Shown: positions 16,848 to 25,984, counted from the first letter of the stretch. The stretch: 64,000 bases of DNA from Streptomyces cucumeris (GCF_024295805.1 NZ_JANCLX010000011.1:155876-219875); one strand, 5' to 3'. Program-made: numbers and translations. The notes: a model not told the origin generated them from the letters alone.

Positions 16848-18260
16848 TCATCCGGTGGCCGTCCGCTTCAGCGCCGTCCGCTTCAGGGCGCGGGCCCGGC
16901 GGGCGACCCGGCGCACCGCCTCGTTGCGCGGGATGAACGCGAGCTGAGAGGGGACCGCACCGGGCAGGGCGAGCGCGGTGAGCCTGCGCCGCTTGAAGTA
17001 GCGCCAGGTGTGGGCGTCCAGATGGGCCGACAGATAGCGTTCGGCGGCCGGACGCAGCCCGGGGTAGATCTTGGACTGCATCGCGAAGCCCACCGCGGAG
17101 ACCAGCCCGGTCAGCCGCCGTCCGGCGCGCTCGTCGACCGGCGCCGCGCCCGCGGCCACCGCGCGGTGGTCCTCCAGGTCCGGCAGCAGCGCGTCCACGA
17201 TGGTCACCGGCACCCGGTTGCTGTTCTGGTACGGGGACAGCCGCTCCAGCAGCACCTCGGTGCCGATCCGGGCGACGGGCAGTCCGTAGAAGACGCTCGC
17301 GGTGAGCAGCGCGGTGGAGAAGCAGCCGATCACCAGTGCCGGGCGCATCCGCTGGTACAGCACCTCGGCCAGGACCGGGGTGTCCAGCACGGTCAGCTCC
17401 GCGCCCAGTTCCGCGGCCTTCTTCTCCAGCAGCCGGGACCAGCGGGCCGGGGCGGTGGGATGCGGTTTGAAGACCACCGTGCGGTGGCCGAGCGCCACGG
17501 CGCCGCGCAACATCCGTACGTGCAGCTCTTCCTCCTCCTGCGGAGTGAGGATGTCCAGCGCGGAGAGGTACTGGCCGAGCATCAGCGCCGGTCCGTCGCC
17601 GGTGGCGATCCGCTCGCTGGCGGAGGCCACCCCGCGCGGGGCCGCGTCGGCGACCTCGCCGAGCACCTTGGTGAACACCTCGGTCGGCAGGACCTCCGGC
17701 TCCACACCGAACTCGGTGAGCAGCAGCGGCCGCAGACCCGGTACGAGGTCCAGGTGGAGCAGCCGCCGGATCCGGGTGCCGATCAGCGGGTCCAGCTTGT
17801 TGCGGGTCGGGCCGTAGCTCATCAGGCCGTCGGCGTAGACGTCGATGGGCGCGCCCTGGAAGACGCCCGCCACCGCCATCGCCGGGTTGACCTGGATGGA
17901 CTCCAGGACCAGTTCGATGTCGTCCTCGCCGAGGTTCCACAGCAGCCGCAGATGGCGCTCCCACAGCGGGGTGTCGTCGGACCGCGGTGACCAGCCGCCG
18001 GGGTGGAACGGGCTGATCGTCTCGTTCCAGGAGAGCACCCGGTCGAAGCGGCCGCGCAGCCGCTCAAAGCCGGGCATCTCGTCCACGGCCGGGGTGGTCT
18101 CCGGGGTCGCCGCGTTGTTGCTGATGAGGAGCAGCCGGCGGTCGGCCGGTCCGATGCTTCCCGCGTCGACGGCGGCCGCCAGGGTCGCCGCCCCGTAGAG
18201 GGTCGAGGCGAGGAAGATCTGGGTGCGTCCGCGCGCGGCGCGGGGGGTGTAGCCGGACAT
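16848..18260 (-). CDS. Polysialyltransferase-like glycosyltransferase
   Basis: A 470-residue protein starting at the ATG that overlaps the stop of the upstream GT2 gene by one base (TGATG), so the two are coupled. Features such as TQIFLASTLYGAATLAAAVDAG, the LLLISNNA strand, VVFKPHPTAP and the late SALL/T block in IGCFSTALLTASVFYGLPVA resemble the alpha-2,8-polysialyltransferase family, which extends chains of nonulosonic acids from CMP-activated donors. The HP and S/T motifs expected for CMP-sugar binding are present. Together with NeuA and NeuB genes on the other side of the divergent promoter it should polymerise a Kdn- or sialic-acid-like sugar at the cell surface. The exact sugar and linkage are not deducible. 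Confidence 0.8.
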   Translation of the reverse strand: MSGYTPRAARGRTQIFLASTLYGAATLAAAVDAGSIGPADRRLLLISNNAATPETTPAVDEMPGFERLRGRFDRVLSWNETISPFHPGGWSPRSDDTPLWERHLRLLWNLGEDDIELVLESIQVNPAMAVAGVFQGAPIDVYADGLMSYGPTRNKLDPLIGTRIRRLLHLDLVPGLRPLLLTEFGVEPEVLPTEVFTKVLGEVADAAPRGVASASERIATGDGPALMLGQYLSALDILTPQEEEELHVRMLRGAVALGHRTVVFKPHPTAPARWSRLLEKKAAELGAELTVLDTPVLAEVLYQRMRPALVIGCFSTALLTASVFYGLPVARIGTEVLLERLSPYQNSNRVPVTIVDALLPDLEDHRAVAAGAAPVDERAGRRLTGLVSAVGFAMQSKIYPGLRPAAERYLSAHLDAHTWRYFKRRRLTALALPGAVPSQLAFIPRNEAVRRVARRARALKRTALKRTATG

Positions 18261-19234
18261 CAGGCCGCCACCTCCGGTGCGGGGCGGCGCTTGATCCGCC
18301 GCAGTCGTGCGGCGCGCTCGTAGTCCATGGAATCCAGCGCGTCCTTCAGTACGTCCTGGGGCATGCGTTTCATCGCGGCCGCCGACAGGGAACGGAGTTT
18401 CCTGGCCACTTGGGGTTCGAATCTCTCGATGTTTCCGAGGTGATGGGAAATGATCGCGCAATAGGTGCGGACCGCTTTCGGGAGCAGGGTGTCGGCGTCC
18501 CGGTCGCGGGCCGTTTCCTCGATGACCTGATCGAATGCGCGGATGAAGTCCAGTTGGCGCACATCGCCGATCTGTGTGAGCGAGGAGGAAACACCGCGCC
18601 GGTAGAACACCCCGTACAGACCGAGGACGGCGAAGGTACGCGCCTCACGGTGCAGCCGCCAGATCCAGGGCCGGTCCTCGGCGGTGCGCAGCCCGTGGGT
18701 GAAGTGCAGCAGCCCCTCGTCCAGCAGCCGCCGGTGGTACATGCCCGCCCAGGCGTAGGGATAGTCGACGGAGGTGGAGCGGTCGGCGGGCAGGATCGCG
18801 TCCCGCGGGTTCATCACCACTCCGCGCCGGCCGTGCGGCGCGCGGGTGATCGAGCGCGCGCGGGCGGTGCACTGCACATGGTCGGTACGGACGAAGTCGC
18901 AGTCCAGGTCCTCCATGGCGGCCAGCAGCCGGGCGTAGTACCCGGGGGCCAGCCAGTCGTCGCCGTCGAGGAAGGTCAGGTACTCGCCGCGGGCCGCGTC
19001 GAGCCCGGTGTTGCGCGCGGTGGCGAGCCCGCCGTTCTGCTCATGCCGCAGGTACACCGCGCCCGGCAGCTCGCGCTCGGCGCGCTCCAGGATCTCCGGT
19101 GTCCCATCGGTGGCACAGTCGTCGACGAGAATGAATTCGAAGTCCTCGCGCGCGTTCGCACGCAGGCTTCTGAGCGTGTCGGGGGCATAGGTCTGCACGT
19201 TGTAGAACGGCACGATGACGGAGAGCTTAACCAC
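18260..19234 (-). CDS. Family 2 glycosyltransferase
   Basis: A 324-residue GT-A glycosyltransferase. KLSVIVPFYNV at residues 3-13, LVDDCATDGT, TARNTGLDAARGEYLTFLDGDDW (DxD metal site) and WRLHREARTF are standard GT2 motifs. It has no membrane helices, so it is soluble or peripheral. It opens the minus-strand arm of the nonulosonate cluster and is translationally coupled to the polysialyltransferase-like gene. Its GTG start is preceded seven bases earlier by TAGCGT on the reverse strand, so transcription is probably leaderless. Likely role: adding a linker or alternating sugar to the surface polymer. Confidence 0.88.
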   Translation of the reverse strand: MVKLSVIVPFYNVQTYAPDTLRSLRANAREDFEFILVDDCATDGTPEILERAERELPGAVYLRHEQNGGLATARNTGLDAARGEYLTFLDGDDWLAPGYYARLLAAMEDLDCDFVRTDHVQCTARARSITRAPHGRRGVVMNPRDAILPADRSTSVDYPYAWAGMYHRRLLDEGLLHFTHGLRTAEDRPWIWRLHREARTFAVLGLYGVFYRRGVSSSLTQIGDVRQLDFIRAFDQVIEETARDRDADTLLPKAVRTYCAIISHHLGNIERFEPQVARKLRSLSAAAMKRMPQDVLKDALDSMDYERAARLRRIKRRPAPEVAA

Positions 19235-19421
19235 GCGGGTGACGCTAGGTCGCCGTCCGGCATTCGTCTTGACCAGCGGAGTACCTGAAGGTGAACGAAG
19301 AACGTCGGAACGGTTAACCCGCCCTTCCCGGCGGCCGATTCGCCAATCGTCGACGCGCTGTTAACCCTTTGTTGCTCCCGCGTTGGGCCGTGAATCGATA
19401 TCGCTTCCTAGCGTCTTCGAC
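19235..19421. promoter_or_regulatory. Divergent promoter region of the nonulosonate cluster
   Basis: Two leaderless-type -10 elements face outward: TAGCGT read on the minus strand (19247-19242), seven bases before the GTG at 19234, and TAGCGT on the plus strand (19409-19414), seven bases before the GTG at 19422. Between them lie GGTGAAC (19290-19296) and GGTTAAC (19312-19318), 22 bases apart, plus a further GTTAACCC at 19360-19367. Read on the minus strand, GTTAACC and GTTCACC two 11-base turns apart resemble PHO-box direct-repeat units bound by PhoP. Confidence 0.5.
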
Positions 19422-20777
19422 GTGTCCTCACCTATCCCTGCATCCCCGCGAGTGGCCGTGCTCGCCGACTCCGACACCCGGTGGAAATGGGGCGCGCTCA
19501 CCGCGCAGCGCCTCGTCCCCGAAGGTCCGGAGACGGGCGGCCGCCTGGACGGCTTCCTGCTGCGCGGTCGCGCGACGCCGACCGTCCGGCAGCTCGCCGA
19601 GGTGGGGGTGCGCGCCGACGCGCTGCGCGAGGTGACGGGACCCGAGTTCGTCCGCGCGATGGACCGTGACCGCTACGACATCATCGTGCTCTCGCTGGTC
19701 GGCGGGGCCGTCCAGGCCATGGTGCACGGTCTGGCGCACGCCTGGCGCGGGGCCGCCCGCCGCCCGGTGGTCGTCACCGGCTACGTCGGCGTGGTCTACG
19801 AGAAGCTGGCCGACGGACTGCTGCTGCGCCACGGCGCCGATGTCGTGCTCGCCAACTCCCGCCATGACGCGGAGCGGTTCCGCGAGGTCTACCGGGGCGT
19901 GGGCGCCCCGGCGGACAGCGTCGTGGAGTGCGCGCTGCCGTTCCTCGGCGGCGCCCGCTACGACGAGCGGGCCCGGCTCGGCCGCGCCCATCCCGGCGGC
20001 ACCGTGGTCTTCGCCGTCCAGCCGTCCGTCCCCGACAACCGCGCGGACCGCACCTATCTGCTGCGCCGCGCGGTGGAGCACGCCCGCAGCCACCCCGACC
20101 GCGAGGTCGTGGTCAAACTGCGCAGCAAGCCGGGTGAGCACACCACCCATATCGAGGAACTGCCCTACCAGAAGCTGATCGACCGGCTCGGTGACGGCGT
20201 CCCCGCCAACTTCCGCCTGGCGTACGGGAACATGGGCGAGGTCCTGGACACCGCCGACCTGCTGGTCACGGTCAGCTCCACGGCCGCCCTGGAGTCCCTG
20301 CACCGGGGCGTGCCCACCGCCGTCCTCACCGACCTGGGGATCCGCGAGGCCCTGGGCAACCACCACTTCCTCGGCTCCGGCTGTCTGGCCTCCTGGGACC
20401 AGCTGGACGCCGGACACCGGCCCGAGCCCGACCCCGGGTGGCTGGCCCGCCAGGGCGTCGCCGCCGACGGGCCGTACGAGACCTGGTTCGACGCCGCCCG
20501 GGAGCGGGTCGCCGCACTGGCCGCCGCGGACACCCTGCCGCCGCTCGACCCCTACTACACCCGTGCCACGGCGCCCGGCTATCTGCCCGGACGGCTGGCC
20601 CGCTACGGCTTCGCACCGGACGGCCGGCCGCGCCCCGGCGCCGCGCCCGAGGACGGGGACGGGGCCGGAGGGCTGCGCCGGGTGGTGCGCCACACGGTGC
20701 GCGAGGCGGCCCGCGGCGCGTACCGCCACGGCGTCCAGCGCGTGGCACCCGTCATCCGGCGGATGGGGGAGCTGTGA
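19422..20777 (+). CDS. DUF6716-type putative glycosyltransferase
   Basis: A 451-residue protein with a GT-B-like layout: an N-terminal RVAVLADSDTRWKWGALTAQ strand, a VVTGYVGVVYEK loop, VVVKLRSKPGEH, and the C-terminal donor-site-like VTVSSTAALESLHRGVPTAVL. It matches what I recall as the DUF6716 putative glycosyltransferase family of actinobacteria. The GTG at 19422 was chosen because a TAGCGT element sits seven bases upstream; the earlier TTG at 19383 would place the -10 inside the gene. It is first in the plus-strand arm, ahead of NeuA and NeuB genes, so it probably builds the same surface glycopolymer. Biochemical activity is inferred only. Confidence 0.75.
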   Translation: MSSPIPASPRVAVLADSDTRWKWGALTAQRLVPEGPETGGRLDGFLLRGRATPTVRQLAEVGVRADALREVTGPEFVRAMDRDRYDIIVLSLVGGAVQAMVHGLAHAWRGAARRPVVVTGYVGVVYEKLADGLLLRHGADVVLANSRHDAERFREVYRGVGAPADSVVECALPFLGGARYDERARLGRAHPGGTVVFAVQPSVPDNRADRTYLLRRAVEHARSHPDREVVVKLRSKPGEHTTHIEELPYQKLIDRLGDGVPANFRLAYGNMGEVLDTADLLVTVSSTAALESLHRGVPTAVLTDLGIREALGNHHFLGSGCLASWDQLDAGHRPEPDPGWLARQGVAADGPYETWFDAARERVAALAAADTLPPLDPYYTRATAPGYLPGRLARYGFAPDGRPRPGAAPEDGDGAGGLRRVVRHTVREAARGAYRHGVQRVAPVIRRMGEL

Positions 20778-20863
20778 CCGCCCCCGCGACCACCACCCCG
20801 GCGACCACCACCCCGGCGACCACCGCCCCCGCGACCACCTCTCCACGCACCGAAGGAGCCGCG

Positions 20864-22246
20864 ATGCCCCCGTCCTCCGACCGGCGAGTACTCGCCGTGA
20901 TCCCCGCCCGCGGCGGATCCAAGGGCGTCCCCGCCAAGAACCTGGCCGCCGTGGGCGGCGTACCGCTGGTGGCGCGCGCCGTCCGGGAGTGCCGGGCCAG
21001 CCGCCTGGTGACGGACGTGGTGGTGTCCACCGACGACTCCGGGATCGCCGCCGCGGCCCGCGGCGCGGGCGCCGAGGTGGTCCACCGGCCCCCGGCCATC
21101 GCGGGCGACACCGCCACCAGCGAGGCCGCGGTGATCCACGCCATGGACGCCTGTGAGGCGCTCGGCGGCGGACCGGTGGACGTGGTGCTGCTGGTCCAGT
21201 GCACCAGCCCGTTCCTGGCCCGCGAGGACATCGACGGGGTGGCCGCGGCGGTGGTCGAGAAGGGCGCCGACAGCGCCCTGACCGTCGCCCCGTTCCACGG
21301 CTTCGTCTGGCGCGAGGACGAGAACAGCGGCGCCCCGACCGCACCGACGGCGGTCTCCTCCACCCCGAGCAGCGAGGTTCCGGCCGCGGCCGGAACCGCG
21401 GGTGACGCCGCGAGCCCGGCCGACGCCGAGTCGGGGGGCGGGACCGCGGCAGCCTCCGCCGTGCCCGACGCGGCGGCCGCCGCGCCGACGGGCGTGAACC
21501 CGGTCCCCGCCGCCGCAGGCGGCATGGGCGTCAACCACGACAAGGCGTACCGCCCGCGCCGCCAGGACCGCCCGCAGGACTTCCTGGAGACCGGTGCCGC
21601 CTACGCCATGGACGCCCGTGGCTTCCGCGAGGCCGGACACCGCTTCTTCGGCCGTACCGACCTGGTGCGCACCGACGCCGCCCGGGTGCTGGAGGTCGAC
21701 GATCCGCACGACCTGGCCCGCGCCCGCGCACTGGCGCCGCTGCTGGACGCGGGCCGGGCGGGCTCCCTCCCCACCCGCGACGACATCGACGCGGTGGTAC
21801 TCGACTTCGACGGCACCCAGACCGACGACAGGGTGCTGATCGACTCCGAAGGACGTGAACTCGTCGCCGTGCACCGCGGTGACGGGCTCGGGATCGCCGC
21901 CCTGCGCCGGGCGGAACTCGCACTGCTGATCCTGTCCACGGAGAAGAACCCGGTCGTCGCCGCACGGGCCCGCAAACTCCAGGTCCCCGTGCTCCACGGC
22001 ATCGACCGAAAAGATCTCGCACTGAAGCAGTGGTGCGAGGAGCAGGGCATCGCGCCGGAGCGCGTGCTCTACGTCGGCAACGACGTCAACGACCTCCCGT
22101 GCTTCGGCCTCGTCGGCTGGCCCGTGGCGGTCTCAGGTGCGCACGACGTCGTGCGCGGCGCAGCGCGCGCGGTCACCTCCACCCCCGGCGGTGACGGCGC
22201 GATCCGCGAGATCGCCTCGTGGATTCTCGGAAAGGAACTGTCTTAA
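20864..22246 (+). CDS. neuA: Acylneuraminate cytidylyltransferase (NeuA-like) fused to HAD phosphatase
   Basis: A 460-residue two-domain enzyme. Residues 1-about 300 are a CMP-sugar synthetase with the CTP loop IPARGGSKGVPAKN; residues about 305-460 are a KdsC-like HAD phosphatase with VVLDFDGTQTDD, LSTEKN and YVGNDVNDLPCF. It would dephosphorylate a nonulosonate 9-phosphate and charge the product with CMP. The ATG at 20864 has GGAG five bases upstream; an earlier GTG at 20774 overlaps the preceding stop and would add a 30-residue Ala/Thr/Pro repeat. An unusual low-complexity stretch of about 60 residues (Ala/Pro/Gly/Ser/Thr) interrupts the cytidylyltransferase domain between WREDE and the NHDKAYRPRRQ segment. 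NeuB follows with no gap. Confidence 0.88.
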   Translation: MPPSSDRRVLAVIPARGGSKGVPAKNLAAVGGVPLVARAVRECRASRLVTDVVVSTDDSGIAAAARGAGAEVVHRPPAIAGDTATSEAAVIHAMDACEALGGGPVDVVLLVQCTSPFLAREDIDGVAAAVVEKGADSALTVAPFHGFVWREDENSGAPTAPTAVSSTPSSEVPAAAGTAGDAASPADAESGGGTAAASAVPDAAAAAPTGVNPVPAAAGGMGVNHDKAYRPRRQDRPQDFLETGAAYAMDARGFREAGHRFFGRTDLVRTDAARVLEVDDPHDLARARALAPLLDAGRAGSLPTRDDIDAVVLDFDGTQTDDRVLIDSEGRELVAVHRGDGLGIAALRRAELALLILSTEKNPVVAARARKLQVPVLHGIDRKDLALKQWCEEQGIAPERVLYVGNDVNDLPCFGLVGWPVAVSGAHDVVRGAARAVTSTPGGDGAIREIASWILGKELS

Positions 22247-23179
22247 GTGAGCTCCATCTCCCGCCTCCGCACCCTCGGCGACAAGACCGCCGGCCCCGGC
22301 CAGCCCGTCTACGTCACCGGTGAGATCGGCATCAACCACAACGGCGACCTGGAGAACGCGTTCAAGCTGATCGACGCGGCCGCCGACGCGGGCTGCGACG
22401 CGGTCAAGTTCCAGAAGCGAACCCCGGAGATCTGCACCCCTCGCGACCAGTGGGACATCGAGCGCGACACCCCCTGGGGCCGGATGACCTACATCGACTA
22501 CCGCCACCGCGTGGAGTTCGGTGAGGACGAGTACCGCGCCATCGACGAGCACTGCAAGAAGCGCGGCATCTCCTGGTTCGCCTCCCCGTGGGACACCGAG
22601 GCCGTCGCCTTCCTGGAGAAGTTCGACGTCCCGGCCCACAAGGTGGCCTCCGCCTCGCTGACCGACGACGAGCTGCTGCGCGCCCTGCGGGCGACCGGCC
22701 GCACGATCATCCTGTCGACGGGCATGTCCACCCCCAAGCAGATCCGCCACGCGGTCGAGGTGCTGGGCAGCGACAACATCCTGCTCTGCCACGCCACCTC
22801 CACCTACCCGGCGAAGGCCGAGGAGCTCAACCTGCGCGTGATCAACACGCTCCAGGCCGAGTTCCCCAATGTGCCGATCGGCTACTCCGGCCACGAGACC
22901 GGTCTGCAGACCACGCTGGCCGCCGTCGCGCTCGGCGCGACCTTCATCGAGCGCCACATCACCCTGGACCGCGCCATGTGGGGTTCGGACCAGGCCGCGT
23001 CGGTGGAGCCGCAGGGCCTGACACGCCTCGTCCGTGACATCCGCGTGGTCGAGGAGTCGCTGGGCGACGGCGTCAAGAAGGTCTACGAGAGCGAGCTCGG
23101 CCCGATGAAGAAGCTGCGCCGGGTGCCGGGCGTCGTCGCCGAGAGCGAGACCGCCGAGCGCGAGCCGGTCGCGGTCTGA
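22247..23179 (+). CDS. neuB: N-acetylneuraminate/Kdn synthase family (NeuB), TIM-barrel only
   Basis: A 310-residue enzyme that condenses phosphoenolpyruvate with a hexose or hexosamine (phosphate) to form a nonulosonic acid. The NeuB barrel is complete: TGEIGINHNGDLENAFKLID, AVKFQKR, SWFASPWD, AHKVASASLTDDELL, IILSTGMST, CHATSTYPAK, GYSGHETGL and FIERHITLDR. It ends about 40 residues after the barrel, and the C-terminal antifreeze-like SAF domain of bacterial NeuB proteins (usual length near 345) is missing. The GTG start abuts the stop of the NeuA-phosphatase gene, whose 3' end supplies AAGGAA as ribosome site. With its neighbour it should make the CMP-activated precursor of a surface polymer; I recall Kdn-containing polymers from Streptomyces walls. 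Confidence 0.92.
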   Translation: MSSISRLRTLGDKTAGPGQPVYVTGEIGINHNGDLENAFKLIDAAADAGCDAVKFQKRTPEICTPRDQWDIERDTPWGRMTYIDYRHRVEFGEDEYRAIDEHCKKRGISWFASPWDTEAVAFLEKFDVPAHKVASASLTDDELLRALRATGRTIILSTGMSTPKQIRHAVEVLGSDNILLCHATSTYPAKAEELNLRVINTLQAEFPNVPIGYSGHETGLQTTLAAVALGATFIERHITLDRAMWGSDQAASVEPQGLTRLVRDIRVVEESLGDGVKKVYESELGPMKKLRRVPGVVAESETAEREPVAV

Positions 23180-23230
23180 GACACCTCGACGTGAACCCAC
23201 CGGCCGGTGAGACCGGCCCGCGCCCGGAGA

Positions 23231-23267
23231 CGGCGGGCGGCCCCGAGCACTCGGGAGCCGCCCGCCG
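23231..23267 (+). terminator. Hairpin terminator after neuB
   Basis: Eleven-base perfect arms (23231-23241 and 23257-23267, CGGCGGGCGGC and its complement) enclose a second small stem CCCGA/TCGGG. It lies about 50 bases after the neuB stop and probably separates neuB from the next gene. Confidence 0.8.
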
Positions 23268-23315
23268 GGTCCGGGCCCTTCCCCCGGACGGTGCGATGCC
23301 CTCGTGGACGGTGTG

Positions 23316-24572
23316 ATGCCCCCCGCCCCCTCGTCACCCCCGAGCACCCTCGCCTTCGTGGAGAGCCCGGTCCAGCTTCTCAACGTGCTGGAGTGGGCGT
23401 ACGCGGACGTGCGGCGCGGTACTGCGGGACCGGAGCGGCCGCCGTCGCTGGGCGCGGCCCTGGACCTCACCGTGGTGGTGCTCTCCCCGCACGATCCGAT
23501 GACCCGCGGCCAGCTTCGCCGGATGGCCGAGCTGGCCCGGGACGAGGGCCTCACGGTGCGCTGGGAGGACGCGCGCGGCGGGGCGGGCGCCCCGCTGAAG
23601 ACCATCGGCGGACTGCGCGGACCGCTGCGCCGCGCCGGGCGGATCGTCATCGGCGATCCCTTCTCCCGTTACGTCCAGCTCTTGCTGACCCTGACCCGCG
23701 CCCGGGATCTGGTCGTGGTGGACGACGGCACGGCCACCATGGAGTTCATCTCCCAGCTCGCGGGCGGGGAGCGGCTGGAGCGCTGGCACCGCCGCGGCAG
23801 CGGGCGGGGGGCGCGCGACATGGTCTTCGCGCCGGTGTCGGCCACCGCACGCCGTCGGCTCACCCCGGGCGACAAGCGCCGGGTCGAGGTCTTCAGCTCC
23901 ATGCCGGTCGAACCGCCCCCCGGGGTGACCGTCACCGCCCATGACTTCGCCTGGACCCGGTCCCGTTTCGGCCCGCCCCGGCTCACCCGCGGCACCGATC
24001 TGGTGGGCACCTCGCTGGTGGAGACCGGGGTGGTGGACCTGGAGCGCTATCTGGAGGCGGTCGCCGGTCTGGCCCGTGCCCACGGCGCCACCCGCTACTT
24101 CGCGCACCGCCGGGAGAGCGCCGAGAAGCTGCACCGGGTCTCGGCCGAGGTGGGGCTGGAGATCGTACGGCCCGATCTGCCGCTGGAGCTGATAGCGCGC
24201 CGCGGCCCCATCGGCCACACCATCGTGAGCTTCCCCTCGACCGTGGTGCACACCCTCCCGCTGGCGCTGGTGGGCACCGGGGTGCAGGTCGCGGTCTGCG
24301 ATGTGGACCCCGCCTGGCTGACGAGCGACGCCTCGCCGCGCGCCCAGGGCTTCCTGTCGGGCGTCACCGGCACCGCCCGGGACGTGACCCGGCTGGGCCC
24401 GCCCCCCGGCGCGGCGACCGGCCCGTCTCCCGGCGCTGCGACCGGCGCCGCGACCGGTACGGCGACCGGGGCGGCTCCTGGTGCGGCCCCGGCACCGCCG
24501 GTGCCGCCGACACCGCCCGCGTCGTCCCCGGGGCGGCCCGCGACCCCCGGGACCGCCGTGGCAGCTTCCTGA
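23316..24572 (+). CDS. GT52-like putative sialyltransferase
   Basis: A 418-residue protein. LAFVESPVQLLNVLEWAY near the N-terminus, VVDDGTATMEF in the middle, then YFAHRRESAEKL and SFPSTVVHTLPLALVGTG near the C-terminus match the layout of CMP-dependent sialyltransferases of the GT52/polysialyltransferase type, with His-Arg and Ser-Thr motifs for CMP binding. It is the last plus-strand gene near neuA-neuB and probably transfers or primes the nonulosonate. The ATG at 23316 is chosen, with a GTG at 23304 possible; no strong ribosome site is seen. The last 60 residues are a low-complexity Gly-Ala-Thr-Pro tail with GAATG-like repeats. Confidence 0.7.
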   Translation: MPPAPSSPPSTLAFVESPVQLLNVLEWAYADVRRGTAGPERPPSLGAALDLTVVVLSPHDPMTRGQLRRMAELARDEGLTVRWEDARGGAGAPLKTIGGLRGPLRRAGRIVIGDPFSRYVQLLLTLTRARDLVVVDDGTATMEFISQLAGGERLERWHRRGSGRGARDMVFAPVSATARRRLTPGDKRRVEVFSSMPVEPPPGVTVTAHDFAWTRSRFGPPRLTRGTDLVGTSLVETGVVDLERYLEAVAGLARAHGATRYFAHRRESAEKLHRVSAEVGLEIVRPDLPLELIARRGPIGHTIVSFPSTVVHTLPLALVGTGVQVAVCDVDPAWLTSDASPRAQGFLSGVTGTARDVTRLGPPPGAATGPSPGAATGAATGTATGAAPGAAPAPPVPPTPPASSPGRPATPGTAVAAS

Positions 24573-24739
24573 CACCGTCGCTCGGACGGGCGTGTGGCGC
24601 TTCTCACGACAAAGCGGACTGTTATACCCCCTGACTAGGGAGATCATGCGCCGGGAGGGGGACTTTTCCTTCCCCGATCCGGTTGAAGTTTTGTTGATCG
24701 ACATTCGGACGGCCGGGTCGCCGTTCTACGCTTCTTCAG

Positions 24740-25984
24740 GTGAAGCAATTGATGTCCCTCGATGAGACCGATGCCACACCCATCGCCGACGCGGCACTGC
24801 CCGGCGCGCTTCCCGACGCGCTCCGCGCCGAACTGATCGCCTTCCGGCGGGATTTGCATATGCACCCGGAGCTCGGCAACTGCGAGTTCCGCACCACGGC
24901 CGCGATCAAGGCGCGGCTGGAGCGTGCGGGCCTCACCCCGCGGGTGCTTCCCTCCGGCACCGGTCTCATCTGTGACATCGGTCCCCAGGACAGTCTGTCG
25001 ACGACACTGCCGCTGCTCGCGCTGCGCGCCGACATCGACGGACTGCCCATCCCGGACACCAAGACCGTCCCCTACCGCTCGACCTTCGCCGACCGTGCCC
25101 ATGCCTGTGGTCACGATGTGCACACCACCGTGGTGCTCGGCGCCGGTCTGGTGCTGGCCGAGCTGGCCCGTGAGGGGCGGCTGCACCGCCCCGTGCGGCT
25201 GCTGTTCCAGCCCGCCGAGGAGGTGCTGCCCGGCGGCGCGGCCGACGCGATGGAGGCGGGGGTGCTGGACGGCGTCGGCCGGATCCTGGCCCTGCACTGC
25301 GACCCCAAGGTCGAGGTCGGCCGGATCGGGCTGCGCACCGGGCCGATCACCTCGGCCTGCGACCGGCTGGAGATCTCCCTCGACGGGCCGGGCGGCCACA
25401 CCGCGCGCCCGCATCTGACCACCGACCTGGTGACCGCCACCGCCAAGGTGATCACCGAGGTGCCCGCGCTGCTGGCCCGCCGGGTCGACGCCCGTTCCGG
25501 GCTCGCCCTGACCTGGGGGCGGGTGGAGTCCGGTCACGCCTGCAACGTCATCCCGCAGCACGCCGAGCTGTCCGGAACCGTGCGCTGTCTGGACCTGCCC
25601 GCCTGGCGCGAGGCCCCGGACCTGGTGCACGCCGCGGTGGACGAGATCGCCACCCTGCACCGGGCCAAGTCGGAGATCAACTACATCCGCGGGGTCCCTC
25701 CGGTGGTCAACGAGGAGAGCTCCACCGAGCTGCTGCGTGACGCCATGGTCGCCCGGCGTGGTTCGGCCGCGGTCGAGGGCACCGAACAGAGCCTCGGCGG
25801 CGAGGACTTCTCCTGGTACCTGGAGCGGGTGCCGGGCGCCATGGCCCGGCTGGGCGTCCGCCGGGTCGGCGACACCACCCGGCGCGATCTGCACTGCGGC
25901 GACTTCGACGTGGACGAGGGCGCCATCGGCGTCGGCGTGGAGCTGTTCACCGCGGCCGCGCTGCTGGACCGGAACCTTCTGTAG
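24740..25984 (+). CDS. M20-family amidohydrolase (metallopeptidase M20D)
   Basis: A 414-residue zinc-dependent amidohydrolase of the type that removes acyl groups from N-acylated amino acids or related amides. Motifs: FRRDLHMHPELG, HACGHDVHTTVVLGAG (first metal site), FQPAEEVLPGGAADAM with the catalytic Glu pair, HCDPKVEVG, the SLDGPGGHTARPH lid segment, and GGEDFSWYLERVPG. The GTG at 24740 is preferred because TACGCT at 24727-24732 lies seven bases upstream, typical of a leaderless start; an ATG four codons later is an alternative. It is followed by the nucleoside ABC operon, but a shared function is not evident. Confidence 0.9.
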   Translation: MKQLMSLDETDATPIADAALPGALPDALRAELIAFRRDLHMHPELGNCEFRTTAAIKARLERAGLTPRVLPSGTGLICDIGPQDSLSTTLPLLALRADIDGLPIPDTKTVPYRSTFADRAHACGHDVHTTVVLGAGLVLAELAREGRLHRPVRLLFQPAEEVLPGGAADAMEAGVLDGVGRILALHCDPKVEVGRIGLRTGPITSACDRLEISLDGPGGHTARPHLTTDLVTATAKVITEVPALLARRVDARSGLALTWGRVESGHACNVIPQHAELSGTVRCLDLPAWREAPDLVHAAVDEIATLHRAKSEINYIRGVPPVVNEESSTELLRDAMVARRGSAAVEGTEQSLGGEDFSWYLERVPGAMARLGVRRVGDTTRRDLHCGDFDVDEGAIGVGVELFTAAALLDRNLL

